A model generated the notes under the pieces. The model saw only the letters and a program-made list of their open reading frames with translations. It was not told the origin of the DNA and searched no databases. From Zeus faber (taxonomy: Eukaryota; Chordata; Actinopteri; Zeiformes; Zeidae): a DNA stretch of 64,000 bases. A program made the position numbers and the translations under genes. Location of the stretch: the NCBI GenBank assembly GCA_960531495.1, contig OY482865.1, positions 7,330,108-7,394,107 on the forward strand. Direction: 5' to 3'. Within the stretch, counting starts at the first letter, position 1, and every line of letters starts with the position of its first letter. Positions 1-19,371 of the stretch are shown here, piece by piece.

Positions 1-1774
1 GTTTATTTACGAGTAATTTAGTGTATACATTTTCATGTGTAACTTGATATAATGAAAGTCTTAGTATGACCTAAAAATGTAGTTTTCTCATACTTTAGGT
101 CTCAAGCTTGAAAATGAGCAAGCGTAAACCATGAGCGAAACAGGATTTAGAGTAAAAGACCGGCTGTAATAAGCCGGGATAGGATCTGCTCCTTTCTCGA
201 GCCCGAACATAATTGAACCGATGCTGTTGCACGCAACAAACTCAGCCCGCCACGTAGCTCTCCTGTTCATTCAAAAAAAACAAACAAAAAAAAAACACAA
301 CAGCAAAAGATCCATAACTGGGAATTGATAATGTGCTTACAAAGCATGATAAGCAAGTGTCGGCGGGGTTGGAATAAGATCTTGAGTCGGCAGGCGTGGC
401 AGTGTATTTCACAGGAGAGCGAGTTCACTGTTCCCCAAAGCATACTAACGTTGCGGCACCGAGCGAGCTTGCATGTTGATGTGGTTGCGGAGCGTCAAAA
501 AGTTTATACTCAATCCATCAACTTTCCTTTCCGTTGTTTTTCCTCCCCTGCGTTCTCCTCTGAGCTGACTCCCAGCTCTTTGCGTGCATATTGAAAGCCA
601 CCTGTGTGCATTGAGATATTCTGACAGCGTTTTTTTTTTTTTTTTTTTTTTTTTTGCATTTGTTATGTAACGGATTCCGTCTTTTTTTTTTCTTTGTTTT
701 TTTTACCTACGTAGTGGCGCTTGTCGCAGTGCTGACGAGAAGGAAAAAAACAATCAAAAAATCCCCTTCTCCATTTAATCCTCGTTTTCCTCCCCGTCTC
801 TTCTACTCCGAGGAAGTGGAGATTTTGTGGAGATTAATGGAAAATCATCGCATTGTTCCAGCTTTGGCAGTATAGACGGTATTACACCGCCGGTATGAGA
901 AGACGTCCCTCAGCGTCATCCAAATATAAGGCAGATCTGTTCTCGAGCACCGATTCCCAACCTTGGGAGACGGACCCCGACAGGAGGCCGCAAGGGATCG
1001 CAGGGGGTCGCCAGGCCTTTTGACAACTCAGGCCATTTGCTTTCTCCTCAACGTCAATGTGTCAGTTCGAATACGAATTGTAACAAAATCCATGACTGTT
1101 GTGATGTATCGTAGGCACACTCTGCCGTGAGCATAGAGCCAGTTCAGACAGAAATAACCGCCAACCGCCATAAATACACAAAATACCTGTTCTACATAAC
1201 ACCCGGCCAACATGCTTCCTAAGTAATCGCCACCTTCAAGTTTTTGGCTGTCAAGGAAAACCTTTCCTGCCTGCTTTCAAGTCATGGTTATTGATCTTTC
1301 CCACCATTTTTTGAGGAGTTAATCCTCAGTGATGTGGAGTCAGTGAGCTGTTAGAGCTGTAGTGCTTCGGTGTGATCAAAGCCCCCCCCCCCTTCAAGTA
1401 CTACTGCGACCAGTTGACACTTCCAGGTTGGACAACTGCCAGGACAACATGGTATATTGCGGTTTCTGCCTGCAGTTGAAGAACCAGGGTAATGAGGCTA
1501 ATTAGACACCAGCGCTGTGTCAGTGAAGAAAGGGGAGCGCAGAGTCTTGTCTCGCTGACGGATTGTAAAATAACAAAAGATTATACGTAATTAATCAGGA
1601 ACTGACGACGCGTAACGAGTCTTGTTTCACAGACTCATGGAAACTCAAGGTATCCCGGATATATGTTAAAGATTATATACATGTAGATAATATGTTAACG
1701 TTTGACTAACATATAAGGCATAGACCTAGAGAGAGAGTGTGTGTGTGTGTGTGTGTGTGTGACCGAGGGAGACT
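1..1774. other. Intronic/upstream sequence, no gene recognised
   Basis: No exon or family is recognised here on either strand. The stretch contains a poly(T) run near 631-655, a pyrimidine-rich block near 680-800, a C run near 1381-1393 and a short (GT)n tract at about 1738-1760. Open frames are short and lack splice-flanked homology. By position it is most likely intron of the TBC1D22-type gene whose first visible exon begins at 6785, but the upstream exon of that gene was not found. Confidence 0.5.
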
Positions 1775-2416
1775 AAAGCTGCGTTCACACATGCACTGCA
1801 GCCCTGAAATGATCCGGACATTACCCGGAGGAGCTGTATGTGTGAACGCAAAATGTCCGAATCATTTGGCCCGGACGTTACCTGAACTTTACCCAGCCAG
1901 CACCCTAGCACAAAGTCTGTGTAATGTCCGATGGAGTGGTATGAGTGAACAGAGCAGGTAATTGTCCGGATCGAGTGGGCTTGTCGCGTGTTGATGATGT
2001 CTCTTATCATGCGCCAGTTATTTACCTTTGTGCACGGAGCGTAGCTGCGGTGTGCTCCTTTCTGCTTTCCTTTATTATTTCTTTCCACTCTCTCGTTTAT
2101 ATTGCGTATACGTCCAAATACATGGAGTATCAGCGCAAAAGAAATCCCAACTACTGATAAGTCTGTAGCCTTGTCCGGCATCTTGAGTGTGCTGTAAAAC
2201 TTTGCAGCGTCGTTGCGTCGCATCCTGCCTTCTGCGCGCTCGTCCCAGGCTCCACCCCTCGTCTAATCCGAACAGATTATTTCCAGGTTGTGTGAACACT
2301 TCTGACACGGACAATGTGGGTTTTTTTGCTACATGTGTGAAAGGGTAACTCCGGTTATCCAATGTCTGGATAATCAGTTCTGGACATTGTCTGGCGTGCA
2401 TGTGTGAAAGCCGCTT
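1775..2416 (+). mobile_element. MITE family 1, copy 1 (non-autonomous DNA transposon)
   Basis: The ends are inverted repeats: a left end reading GCGTTCACACATGCA near 1780-1795 and a right end reading TGCATGTGTGAAAGCCGC near 2397-2414. The interior has no credible reading frame. Two related copies lie in this window, at 33645-34208 (opposite strand) and 38611-39686 (same strand, more diverged and longer). They share internal blocks such as the segment near 2161-2330. The superfamily is not resolved, because no clear target-site duplication could be read at the borders. Repetition and terminal symmetry are seen; the label MITE is inferred from small size, TIRs and lack of coding capacity. Confidence 0.75.
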
Positions 2417-3544
2417 GAGAGAGAGACTTAAGCCCCTTTCCCACGTGGAATCTGTAATGTAACATTGCTGAATTAAAAAGTATTCGGCAAAGGCAGTGGT
2501 AGTCATTCCCACATAGCCTACTTTACGGAAAAGTTCCGTGTGGAGTCTGCTCCCACATTAGACGACTGTTATGGATACAGTATGCAATGCTCGCGCGAGA
2601 GGTGTCACAATATCACACGAGACTAGGCAGCAGAATCATTTTCCAGGCCAGTGCCTCGCTCCTGCTCCCCCTGTCCCCCGGACTCTTCCCTCCGCTGACT
2701 GAGAGGGACAGAGCCCTTGTACCCGGACACAATCGCCCCAAACCCAGTGTTATTAAATGTGTGGTCATTTTCAACCTGTCCTCCACCCTCTGCCTCCGGA
2801 GAAGGAACCTTCTCCACCCGTTCTCCCTCGCCCTGTCCGCTTGCTCCCTCCAGCTCCGTTGCGGCCGGTGGGCAAGCGAATTGCTTGTGCCGATGTCGGC
2901 ACACCGCACCCCTAACTCTAAAAGACTCAGCTGGGGTCTGGGCGGCATTTTTAAGAAGAAAAATAATAACATTTAACAATATAAAGACCCGTCTCCGCAG
3001 AGACTGGACATGTTTCAGTTTCTCATCCTCGCAGCCGAGCACCACGGTTCAGATCGGACTCGCTTCTTTTCCGAATGTTTGTGCAAACCCACTATTTGCG
3101 CCTTATTTGGATTGGGCTCCACCGATGCTTTAGGGAAATGTTACTACTTCCATTCCCACGTCATTCCATTCACAGCTGTTCCGGCAATTTGCCGGAAATT
3201 TTAGTACTTCAAGAGTGGGGAAATGAATTGAAGGACTTTTACGGAACATCCACACCGGCTCCCTTTCCCACATGATGCCAATAGAACATTGCCGGTGGAT
3301 TTACGGCTGTCAGTTAGTTAGAGAGGGGCTCTAGAGATGGAGCGAACGTCAGGTCAAATTTCTTCTTTCTGAAGGAAAGTTGCAAGTGTTTGATAGAAGT
3401 AGGACTTAAGTTCTGTGTGTAAGAACTTTCCGGGCACGTGCAAGTTTTTTGAGGGTGTGTAGGTGCAAAAAAGAATCGCATTAACACTCCCACCTCGCCC
3501 GTCATGCTTGAGTGCGCGTGCACGTCCGCGCACATGCACGCGCA

Positions 3545-3548
<4 letters not shown>
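2417..3548. other. Intronic sequence with repeat-like blocks
   Basis: No gene is recognised. Two similar direct blocks (CCCTTTCCCAC followed by related sequence ending in AACATTGC) occur at about 2433-2468 and 3262-3297, suggesting an old repeat of about 0.85 kb. A perfect 19-bp palindrome, TTCCGGCAATTTGCCGGAA, sits at 3179-3197. Open frames on both strands look like chance frames in GC-richer DNA. Confidence 0.45.

Positions 3549-3600
<52 letters not shown>
3549..3600. repeat. (CA)n microsatellite
   Basis: A pure CA dinucleotide run of about 52 bp, preceded by a CG/CA-alternating stretch (purine-pyrimidine alternation). Confidence 0.97.
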
Positions 3601-5326
<1,726 letters not shown>

Positions 5327-5328
<2 letters not shown>

Positions 5329-6730
5329 TTATATGGATATTATTGCACCTAACTTCACCAGAAGAAATTCCTAGTAGATGTAAATGTAGCTGGCGAAAAT
5401 AAACAGGTTCTGACTCTGAAAGTGGCATTGCTTACCTTTAAATAGATGTACTTGATAAAAGATTCTGATATTGTAATTCATCATATAGTATGGTAATGAC
5501 CTTGAATGCGTTTACTGTGGCCAGTTCAGTCAAGTCTCACAAGAGGGAATGTGCGTGCACAGTCATGTGTGTGTGGGTTTGGGTGGGGGTGGGTGGGTGT
5601 ATATGTGGGACAAGACGGCTTGCGAGGGAGAAGTGTTCGGTTGTCGGTTCAACGGCCTGAAAGTAACATGACTATGGTTAGATCAGTGAGTCTTCCGTAG
5701 CAGTTTAGTTCATACTAAAGTAGGATCAGCAGCAAAGCTTCAGGAGACGGATTGGTGACTTGAGAATCGGGACATCGACCCATTCATGGTACATTTAGAT
5801 TGATCCCGGAGTCCAGGAGAAAACCGGTCTTTGATTCGTATCGATGAATCGTCACACCCTTACCTCCCTTCTTAAAATAAAACCTAATTTTGAAACAAGG
5901 AGCAGTAAAGAGGAGGTGATATCGCATTTTTCAAGAGGTAGTTTTCCTCGCCGCTATTCTAAGTGGTTTTGGGAGATGGCCGTCATTCTTGAGTCCTTAG
6001 AGCGGCTTACGGCGAACGTCTTCTGCCGCAGTTTACTCCCGCGGCGAGGAAGTGTGCGTGTACCACTGTGTGCGCTGAAAGCAAACATAAAAAGTTAATT
6101 TACAGTGGAATATAAATTGGAATTTCAATTCACTTTACTGCATGGAACAAAATCTGAAAAAAAAAACAAAAACGGTCGAATGAGGCCGTTCTCATTTCAG
6201 CCCGAACCCCTTTTTCCCCCCCTGCACAGCTACGCCTGCATGCACATGTTTGCTTCCTCTGCCGGTCCCCTTGCTCCCACTGACCGTGGCCAAACCTTGT
6301 ATCGCAAGGCCGTTTGCTTTGCAACGCCTTGGGGAATCTATATGGAGATTGTACTGTAGGATTGGGAAATGCAGGAAAATACATCCATGCTTTGATGATT
6401 CGATCACAACGAAAGAGCTACATTGAAACAAAATGGAATGTAACTCAATAGAATGTAACAAAATACAATGTAACTAAATACAATGTAACTAAATGTAACG
6501 GCTCTGAAAACAGTTGAGTACGAACAAAATTGTCTTTTGTTGGTTTTGTTCAACCAGTGCTCTTTCCTTGATTGTAATAAATTGTGGGCGTGGTTGTGCG
6601 TTTTTTTTTTCAGTCACCACTACTGCAAAATACCATGGTGCATTAAAATTGTGTGCCATTGCTCATCAGTGTGAGGAGGTGCTGATCATTTAAAGTGGTT
6701 CAGTATTGAGTATTCGCTGTTCTGAGATGG
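5327..6730. other. Intronic sequence, no gene recognised
   Basis: No exon or known family is recognised. A short tandem of the motif AATGTAACTAAATAC-like units is visible near 6432-6500. The arginine-finger exon of the TBC gene should lie upstream of 6785, but no peptide resembling that part of the domain was found here. Confidence 0.4.
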
Positions 6731-6731
6731 C

Positions 6732-6778
<47 letters not shown>

Positions 6779-6784
6779 TGGCAG
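6731..6784 (+). promoter_or_regulatory. TG-repeat 3' splice site of TBC exon A
   Basis: A (TG)n tract with one TA interruption ends in GTGTGTGGCAG at 6784, immediately before the exon. It occupies the place of a polypyrimidine tract. The last AG before the acceptor is at 6725-6726, so the AG-free zone consists almost wholly of TG repeat. UG repeats in RNA are known binding sites of TDP-43 and CELF proteins; use here is inferred. Confidence 0.75.
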
Positions 6785-6899
6785 ATCTTCGAGAGGATCC
6801 TGTTCATCTGGGCCATCCGCCATCCGGCCAGCGGCTACGTGCAGGGCATCAACGACCTGGTCACGCCCTTCTTCGTCGTTTACGTCTTTGAGTACATCG
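6785..6899 (+). CDS. tbc1d22a/b: TBC1D22-family Rab-GAP, TBC-domain exon A (glutamine finger)
   Basis: This internal exon of 115 nt starts in phase 0 after a CAG acceptor and ends G|GTGAGT, leaving one base for the next codon. It encodes IFERILFIWAIRHPASGYVQ followed by GINDLVTPFFVVYVFEYI, the strongly conserved core of the TBC domain in TBC1D22A/B and yeast Gyp1. Y-V-Q at 6836-6844 is the YxQ glutamine finger, which with an arginine finger drives GTP hydrolysis on a bound Rab. Family knowledge places TBC1D22 proteins at the Golgi, in contact with ACBD3. The paralogue is unresolved: residues around EYI and the very long introns suggest TBC1D22A, while the next exon looks closer to TBC1D22B. 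The exon is intact, with no stop. Confidence 0.95.
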
Positions 6900-8937
<2,038 letters not shown>

Positions 8938-9160
8938 TTGTCAACCTGTTGAATGAAGCGGCTTCAGCTGAACGCGGTCTCTTTGATTGCACAACGGCGG
9001 GACTGCGAAACAAACAAGTTATTCCCTGCAAAGACCATGAACGCGGGACGAGAAGAAGAAGAAGGAAAAAATGTGTATGTTGTACTTACCTAAAATTGAA
9101 AACCTGTTATGACCCCTGTTACGAGGGAGTGTCTAAGCTTGGTCCTATTTGCTAGGGCAT
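8938..9160 (+). repeat. Diverged direct duplication, copy 1
   Basis: This block and 9703-9905 share an ordered set of motifs: a Leu/Ala-codon-like start (CTGTTGAATGAAGC versus CTGCTGAACGAAGC), AAAATGTGTATGTTGTACTT near 9066 and 9803, and CTAAGCTT...GTCCTATTT near 9133 and 9877. The similarity is direct and patchy, so the two are old copies of one repeat. No family name can be given. Confidence 0.65.
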
Positions 9161-9702
9161 TGAACAATCATTTCAATTGCATAATAAGCACACGTTATAT
9201 TATAATATTATTATAATAAAATAACTCCAGGGTCAGTGGGTAGGCATGATTTCACTCCTCAGAGGTGGACATTTTTTTGTAACAGCTATTGAATAAGTAA
9301 ATAAAGTGTCCTTTTGCTCTGCTTTCAACATTCTATCTCAATATTCTATTCAGTTAATATAGTTTGTTTATGCTTCGATTCTGTTGTATTCTCAGACAAA
9401 GTGTTCTCATTCTCAGTTTAAAACCGTAGACCTTTTAAACGAGAGATGTTGGTAGCGGGTGAGCTGGGTTATCAGGTGTGACTGTGTGGCAAGTGGCGTA
9501 CAAAGGTCAGGTACGGGGGCTCAGAGAACTTATTTTTTCTTGGGGCCCCAGGGAGGTCAGAACTGGCTCTGAGAATCATGCTAACTGGCCCAGTCGTCAA
9601 ACATACTTTAGGATTATAGTCAATGTTTGTTGACCGTAAACATCATGAGGAACAGCAAGATCCGATAGCATAACGTCAGAGAAATGGCTCATATGAGAGC
9701 GT

Positions 9703-9905
9703 CCTATAATCGCCCTGCTGAACGAAGCCGCTCTAGCTGAACACCATCTCCTTCGCTTTAACACATCTGAAAAAATATCCCCTACAAACACAACAAGAGT
9801 CCAAAATGTGTATGTTGTACTTCCTAAAAATATGATGTAATGGCTGTCTGATACGATCAACCCCATTACCAAGCTTACTAAGCTTTGTCCTATTTACCGG
9901 GCGTC
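9703..9905 (+). repeat. Diverged direct duplication, copy 2
   Basis: Partner of the block at 8938-9160, about 0.75 kb downstream in the same orientation, with the same motif order. The intervening 9161-9702 is AT-rich and has no recognised feature. Confidence 0.65.
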
Positions 9906-12879
9906 GGTGTAAAGGCGGAGTTAGGCTTACAGGCATTTAGACTGGCATGATTTAGAATCAGGTTCATGTTTGTATGTGTGCACGCAAGGATATAGAGAAA
10001 CAGAAGTGCAGTGCAGGTGAGTGTGAGGGGGAGAGATGGAAAGAAAAGCAGTGTTAAACCAGGCAACGGTTGTCTGGTCGTCTCTCCTTGCCTTCCCTCC
10101 TGCTGCCACTCTCCATCTTGTATTTTCTCTCTCTCTCTCCCCCCCTCTCCCCTACATCTTCTCTCCTCTCGCCTGTGAGTCAGACCCCTGACAGATCCTC
10201 AAAGCGCTTTGTTGCCACGCGTCTCATGCGCTGATGAGCCTCAAAAAAAATAAAAAATAAATAAAAAACCTACAAAGCCAACAAACGTTTTAACGCGTCC
10301 GGCTGGCATCTTACATGACGGCCTGATGCGCTGCCTCGTCCTTCAGCCCTGCTCGTTTTCCAGGCCGACAGAGGCGATGGGAGACCAGAGAGAGAGAGAG
10401 AGAGAGGGAGTGAGGGGGGGAGGGAGGGAGAGAGCGAGGGAGGGAGAGAGCGAGCTTTCATGCTGGAGAAATGAGCCGGGCCTAATAACTGCGCTTTGTA
10501 CGGGGGCAGCGAGTGAGATACACTCCCGCATGCTCTTTCTTTCTTTCTCTCCTGTGCTTCCTTCACGACGCTCATTCTCTTCTCTGTTCTCAGTATTTTT
10601 TATTTTTTTTCCCCTCTAACTTCCAGCGTCTCTCTGGCGCCGGCCTCCTCTCTAGGGGAGGAAATGCAAGACAGTCGAGATGTTTGTATAAGGATGGACG
10701 TCACATTCAAAAGACCTACTCTCTGAGCGATGGACAAATGTACACACACTTACACTCATCCAAGCCACCTAACATGACATCAGTGGTATGTACATGTTCA
10801 TGATGAAAGCTGCTTGTTTCTAACAACCCAGATACACATGCAGCGCCTGCTCCTCCTGTCCAGTATCTGTTGGGCCTTTCTGTTCGCGTTAGCGTCTGAC
10901 CTGTGAAAGCCAGGGCGTCGGTTCTTTTTTTTTTTGGGTCAGATCTTTGACGTCCAACTATAAAGGAAGGAATCTCTGTATGTCCTACTGTTATCTCGAC
11001 AGCCGTTCGTCTGATGTACTTCACACTTGGCGGGGGTGTCGCTGGGGACACAACGACGCGCGGTGTCAAATGTGGTTCGATTTGGACGCGCCACATGTGC
11101 AACATTAATTAACTTTGAATATACAAGCGAATAGCGATGTCGCTCAGCTCTGTGCAGCAGCAGCGGGGCAGGGCTTCAGGGCTCTGCGACGGAGTCACTA
11201 AGGTCACTAACGGCACTGCACTTGTCCTAATAAATATAATCCACGCATGGATATTTTTTCCAGGAGTTTTCCCTTTGTAGCTGTTTTTTCTGTTTTGTTT
11301 TTTTTCTCGTGAAAACATCATGGTATAAAATCTGTTGACACAGAATGTCAGAATTTGTCAGAGACTAAGATGTAGTTTGGTTATGCAAGCCCTACCGGAA
11401 GAAATCCGTACTTTTTGATTCACCTGTGGTTGGGAAGGGTTGAAACGGATTCAGGAATGCAGCGCATTTGTTTCAAGTATGTAAAACAAATTTATATTCA
11501 ATTTTAATAATTCATCAGTTTATAGTGTGTTGAAAGGCAGTGACACAAAAGCACACACAATTTATATAAATAATTTCAATACATGACAACAATATCAACT
11601 TTTTTATTTAATACGGTCATTTAGCATTGGTGTCAATGGGTGACTGCTGTGTGTGTGTCTGTCAATGTGACTGATTCGGGAGTTATTTTTACTTTGTCAA
11701 GACACGCACTTAAGCGCCTTAAGTTTCTTAAGTTGTAAATGTGAAGATCAAACTTTAAAGGCATGGGTTTTAGTAATCCTCGTGTGCAAAATAAATTTGC
11801 ATTTTCCCCTGTGGTCTGTATAGTCAGGCACGAAACAGTTCAAATAAAGTTTAAATAATTTGAACTTTGAAACATCAGCCTGCTGACCTTTTCACTTGGA
11901 ATGACATGCAGTGCAGAGTTCTCGCGATTGCTTGTTCCAGTTACTTTCAGAGTGGAAGATTAGAACTTGTGTGTGAATTTCCACTGCGGCGTATTGAGAC
12001 ATAAATGTGCGTGGCAAAATGTCAACCGGTTTTATTCAAACATTTTTATTATGTGCGGCAATGCAGAACAGAACAAACAAAGCACATACCCCAAGGCTAA
12101 TCATAGTATCATTTTGACATCTTTTACATGAGATGCCAGCTCTCTGTCTACCCAAAAAGCAGAGTGCTATTGCAGAATTTGTTTTAATGATTATGTAATT
12201 CAGCATAAGATGATTCTCTGTGTTTATTGCCAACACAATTCTGTAATTCTACTGTAATCTCTCTCCAGTGTATAGAGATGCCATTTCCCCCCCCCAGGAT
12301 ATTTCCATTCCAAAATAGATCAAAAACCATGTTTAATAGACTACCATGTTCTTTTTTTTTTTTTTTTTTTTTTTTTTAACCTGTCGGCATGCTTGGCATA
12401 CAAAAAGAGTATTTGTACACTATTGTAGCTGGGACATAGTTAGTCTGCAAGTGGAGTTCAACTTGTCAACCTGCAATGCCACTCTTTTTTTAAATCCTCA
12501 AGAACTGCTTGCAATAACTCCTGTACGATGACGGGGATGACGGTGGGATGACAAGACCACAGCTTTTTTTGTTACACAGAACCACCAGTCCCCTCTTTGG
12601 AGAAACAATGAATCATCATTACTACTCCAAGAGGGGGTAATCACCACAGGTGAGACAAATAAACATAAAACCATGTACATTGAAGAATATAAACATACAG
12701 TAGAAACCTCAGATGACAACATGTACCGGCAAAATAGAGTTATTTAAATCTTGGAGAATAAGGCTCGTGGTCTTTTCCTGTGATAGCTATAGCAGTAAAA
12801 TGTGTGTGGGTGTCCACCAGTGAGTGCATGGGACTTGTCCCAATCGGTTCTGGTGTATGAGGTTGGAATTATATCGTAG
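9906..12879. other. Intronic sequence with low-complexity tracts, no gene
   Basis: GA/purine-rich tract at about 10385-10455, pyrimidine tracts near 10120-10165 and 10535-10620, and a poly(T) run at about 12350-12377. No exon, RNA gene or bounded mobile element is recognised. Confidence 0.5.
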
Positions 12880-13115
12880 CGCCTCCAAGTAGCAGAACAG
12901 GCCCCGCAGCCACCCCTGAGTCCCGCAGCCGTATAGACACTCCACAACCGCAGGAAAGCTCCGAGCACCACGCCCTGCAGCCGCAGGAGACCCCCAGCCC
13001 GGGATGCAAGCGCGTGCGTCCCACCGTAAGACGAACCGGCAGATTTGTGGGGCCGTCCAACACCCGGGGCTCCGCCGCAGAGAAGCCACGCAGCGGGAGC
13101 ACGGTCGACGCCTGA
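12880..13115. other. Short GC- and CpG-rich island in intron
   Basis: A roughly 230-bp block clearly richer in G+C and CpG than its AT-rich flanks. It gives long overlapping open frames on the minus strand (up to 138 codons), which is expected of GC-rich DNA. No homology is recognised. It could be a small CpG island (alternative promoter or enhancer) or a relict repeat. Confidence 0.4.
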
Positions 13116-13559
13116 GTTTAAATAAATTAAGTGTGGGGCAGTATATATCCTTCTCATCCGTCAGTGTTTTCACACAATACAAATTTTCACCGTACAATAT
13201 CAACCCTTTTCGGAGATCTGTTTAATCATTATATATTCAAAGTTTGAACCTAAGTGAGGCTACCCACTTTGATCCTTCCATAAAAACATCTGTTGGTTTT
13301 CAGACTCATTAGATTTTCGACATTCACCCATTTTCTTTGTCTCGATTTTCACTTCGTCGTCCGTAGATGTTGTATTAGTTCCCATCTCTGGCTTTCACCA
13401 CTTGTGTTGTGTTTTAAAAATTTTTTTTTTTTTAACTTTTTTTGTCTTTTAGCCCGGCGGTCTGTCCTCCCCTCTGTTGTTCCCCCTAAATTCTATCCTT
13501 CCCAAAGTCTTACTGACACATTCTGGCGGCGAGATGAAGATTTAGCCGTTCTCAAGCGA
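13116..13559. other. Intronic sequence, no gene recognised
   Basis: AT-rich to T-rich DNA including a poly(T) run near 13420-13442. Nothing else is supported. Confidence 0.5.
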
Positions 13560-14110
13560 CGCTGATTCCTTTGTTGATCCGGTGTGTAGACGAGGCTTTG
13601 GCTGCGCCAGCTTCTCCATCTCCCTCCTCACCCACCCAGCGCTTCTTCTCGGCCTGATCATTGGCAGCCCTCCTCACCGGCGATCATGAGACACTCGGCC
13701 ATTAATCAAAATCAAATGGCTCCGATTGGTGGTTTATTGATAACCCCTTCTGCGGGCCACGGTGAAACACCCTCGCTAAACTTTTTGGTGCATCCACGCT
13801 GTCCACTTGAGTCGTCTAATGGGCCTCCCTCGCATTGAAGTAGCAATTGATTTGGTGAGTCCATTGTTCTTGCTCCCTAACACTGAGGCGGCACTCTGAT
13901 CCCCCCTCCCCCACCCATCTTTCAGAGTCCAGTGCCTCTCCCATTAGCTGACAATACGCATCGTCTAATTGAGGCCGGCACGGGCCTTGACGGGCTGCGG
14001 AAGCAGGACCGCGGCCTCCTTTAACGTGGGGTGGCCATTTATCAACCAGCAGATCCATAATGTAATCTGCATGAACGTGTTCTCGTATGGATCAGGCCCC
14101 AGGCGGGGGG
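13560..14110. promoter_or_regulatory. Candidate conserved non-coding (enhancer-like) block
   Basis: A complex, non-repetitive stretch between low-complexity regions. It carries several homeodomain-type cores (CATTAATCAAAATCAAAT near 13698, TTTATTGATAA near 13733, CTAATTGAGG near 13963) and no open frame with homology. Intronic enhancers in vertebrates often look like this, but only cross-species alignment could establish it. Confidence 0.3.
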
Positions 14111-18026
<3,916 letters not shown>

Positions 18027-18803
18027 CCAAGATGGCGCGGCTGTGCGCATATGCCTACCTACGAAACAGGGCTGGCCCCCACAGTGCCGGACCAAGCTAT
18101 TCAACCTACGGAATCCTTCTCCATTTTCCATATGAATATAACAGCTGAGTCCCGGAAATCCATCGGTGGTGGACTCTGTTTCATGGTCAACAACAGCTGG
18201 TGAGACCCAGGAATGTCACAGCCACCTGCTTGCCTAACCTTGAACATCTGACAATTATGTGTCGTCCATTTTACCTTCTCCGCGAGTTAACTTCAGTCAT
18301 CTCAACGGCTCTTTACATTCCTCCCCAAGCCGTTACTGACACGGCACTATCAGAGCTTCATGGCGTACTAAACAGACACCAGACCAGACACCCGGGCGCA
18401 GCCCTCATCCACCAACGCATCTCCTGTCCCAACAGAGGAGAACGGACATTGGACCACTGCTACACGCAGTTTAAGGAGGGCTACAAGGCCACCTCCCTTC
18501 CACCGCTCGGCAAGTCAGACCACGCCGCCATTTTACTGATACTGGAGTATAAACAGTCTGGTTCAGGAAACTCCAATGGAGAGGTTGGGCAGGCGCTTGA
18601 CCGCTCAATCAGAAGCCATGCTGCAGGACGCGCTGAGTGTAAACTTAGATGTGTTTCGTCCCACCCCTGATGACGTCAGCGAGTTCAGGGAAGTAGTGAC
18701 ATTCTTGATGCTAAGCTAGTGGAAGATGTGGCTCCCATGGTTACGGGTGAGATCTTTTCCAAACCAGAAACTGTGGCTTAAAAAAACACGTCCGCATGTA
18801 ACA

Positions 18804-19099
18804 CAGGGCTACCTTTTTTGTGTGAACATTTTGTGTGCTGCGGTCTGGTCGGTGCTCTAGACTGACATAAACGTCCCATGAATTCCGATTTGACTTTTCA
18901 GACTGAGGTCAGGCATTGCAACAAATCCGACCTGTATCTGAGTTATGACCAGATATGAATGTGGCCCAATTCCGAATTGAAAAGATCTTATTCCATGTGA
19001 TTTGTGCTGTTCACACTGTCGTGATAAAAACTGATCTGAGTCACATGTGCAAAAAAATTGGATTTGGGCCACTTTTGCCTGTAGTGTGAATGTAGCCTG
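18804..19099. mobile_element. Short hAT-like MITE nested in the LINE
   Basis: About 296 bp bounded by CAGGGCTAC at 18804 and the inverted GTAGCCTG ending at 19099. The interior has phrases common in teleost hAT-type MITEs (AGTGTGAATGTAGCC, GGCCCAATTCCGA). It interrupts the LINE between its endonuclease and RT parts, so it is younger than the LINE. The flanking 8-bp duplication is not clear. Terminal symmetry is seen; the hAT assignment is from recognition of the family style. Confidence 0.7.
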
Positions 19100-19271
19100 A
19101 GACAGTCCACCTCCCTGCATGTGGTACTGGGTCCTTGACTTCCTGACCGGCAGACCCCAGGTGGTGAGGGTGGGTTGCCACACCTCAACCCCCATCACCC
19201 TCAACACAGGAGTCGCCCAAGGCGGTGTCCTGAGTCCTCCGCGGTACTCTCTTATACGCACATGATTGTGT

Positions 19272-19371
19272 GGCCAAGAGTAGCACCAACACCATCGTGT
19301 TGGTTCTACTCTTGGCCCCCACCCCAACTGTGTCGTCAGCCAACTGTGGCTGACGACACAGTTGGGGTGGG
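19272..19371. repeat. Two abutting palindromes (20-bp and 25-bp arms)
   Basis: The first palindrome has arms 19272-19291 and 19298-19317 (19 of 20 match, 6-nt loop). The second has arms 19318-19342 and 19347-19371 (25 of 25 match, 4-nt loop). They touch with no base between. The outer arms (19272-19291 and 19347-19371) read as normal LINE sequence; the two inner arms are inverted copies of them. Confidence 0.95.

Noticed and set aside
2429..3300. Second MITE immediately after copy 1
   Set aside because: The similar end blocks are in direct rather than inverted orientation and are too short and diverged to bound an element.
12744..13203. Overlapping minus-strand frames of 137-138 codons
   Set aside because: They coincide with a short GC-rich patch, two frames are open at once, no homology or splice signals are evident, and neighbouring sequence is AT-rich.
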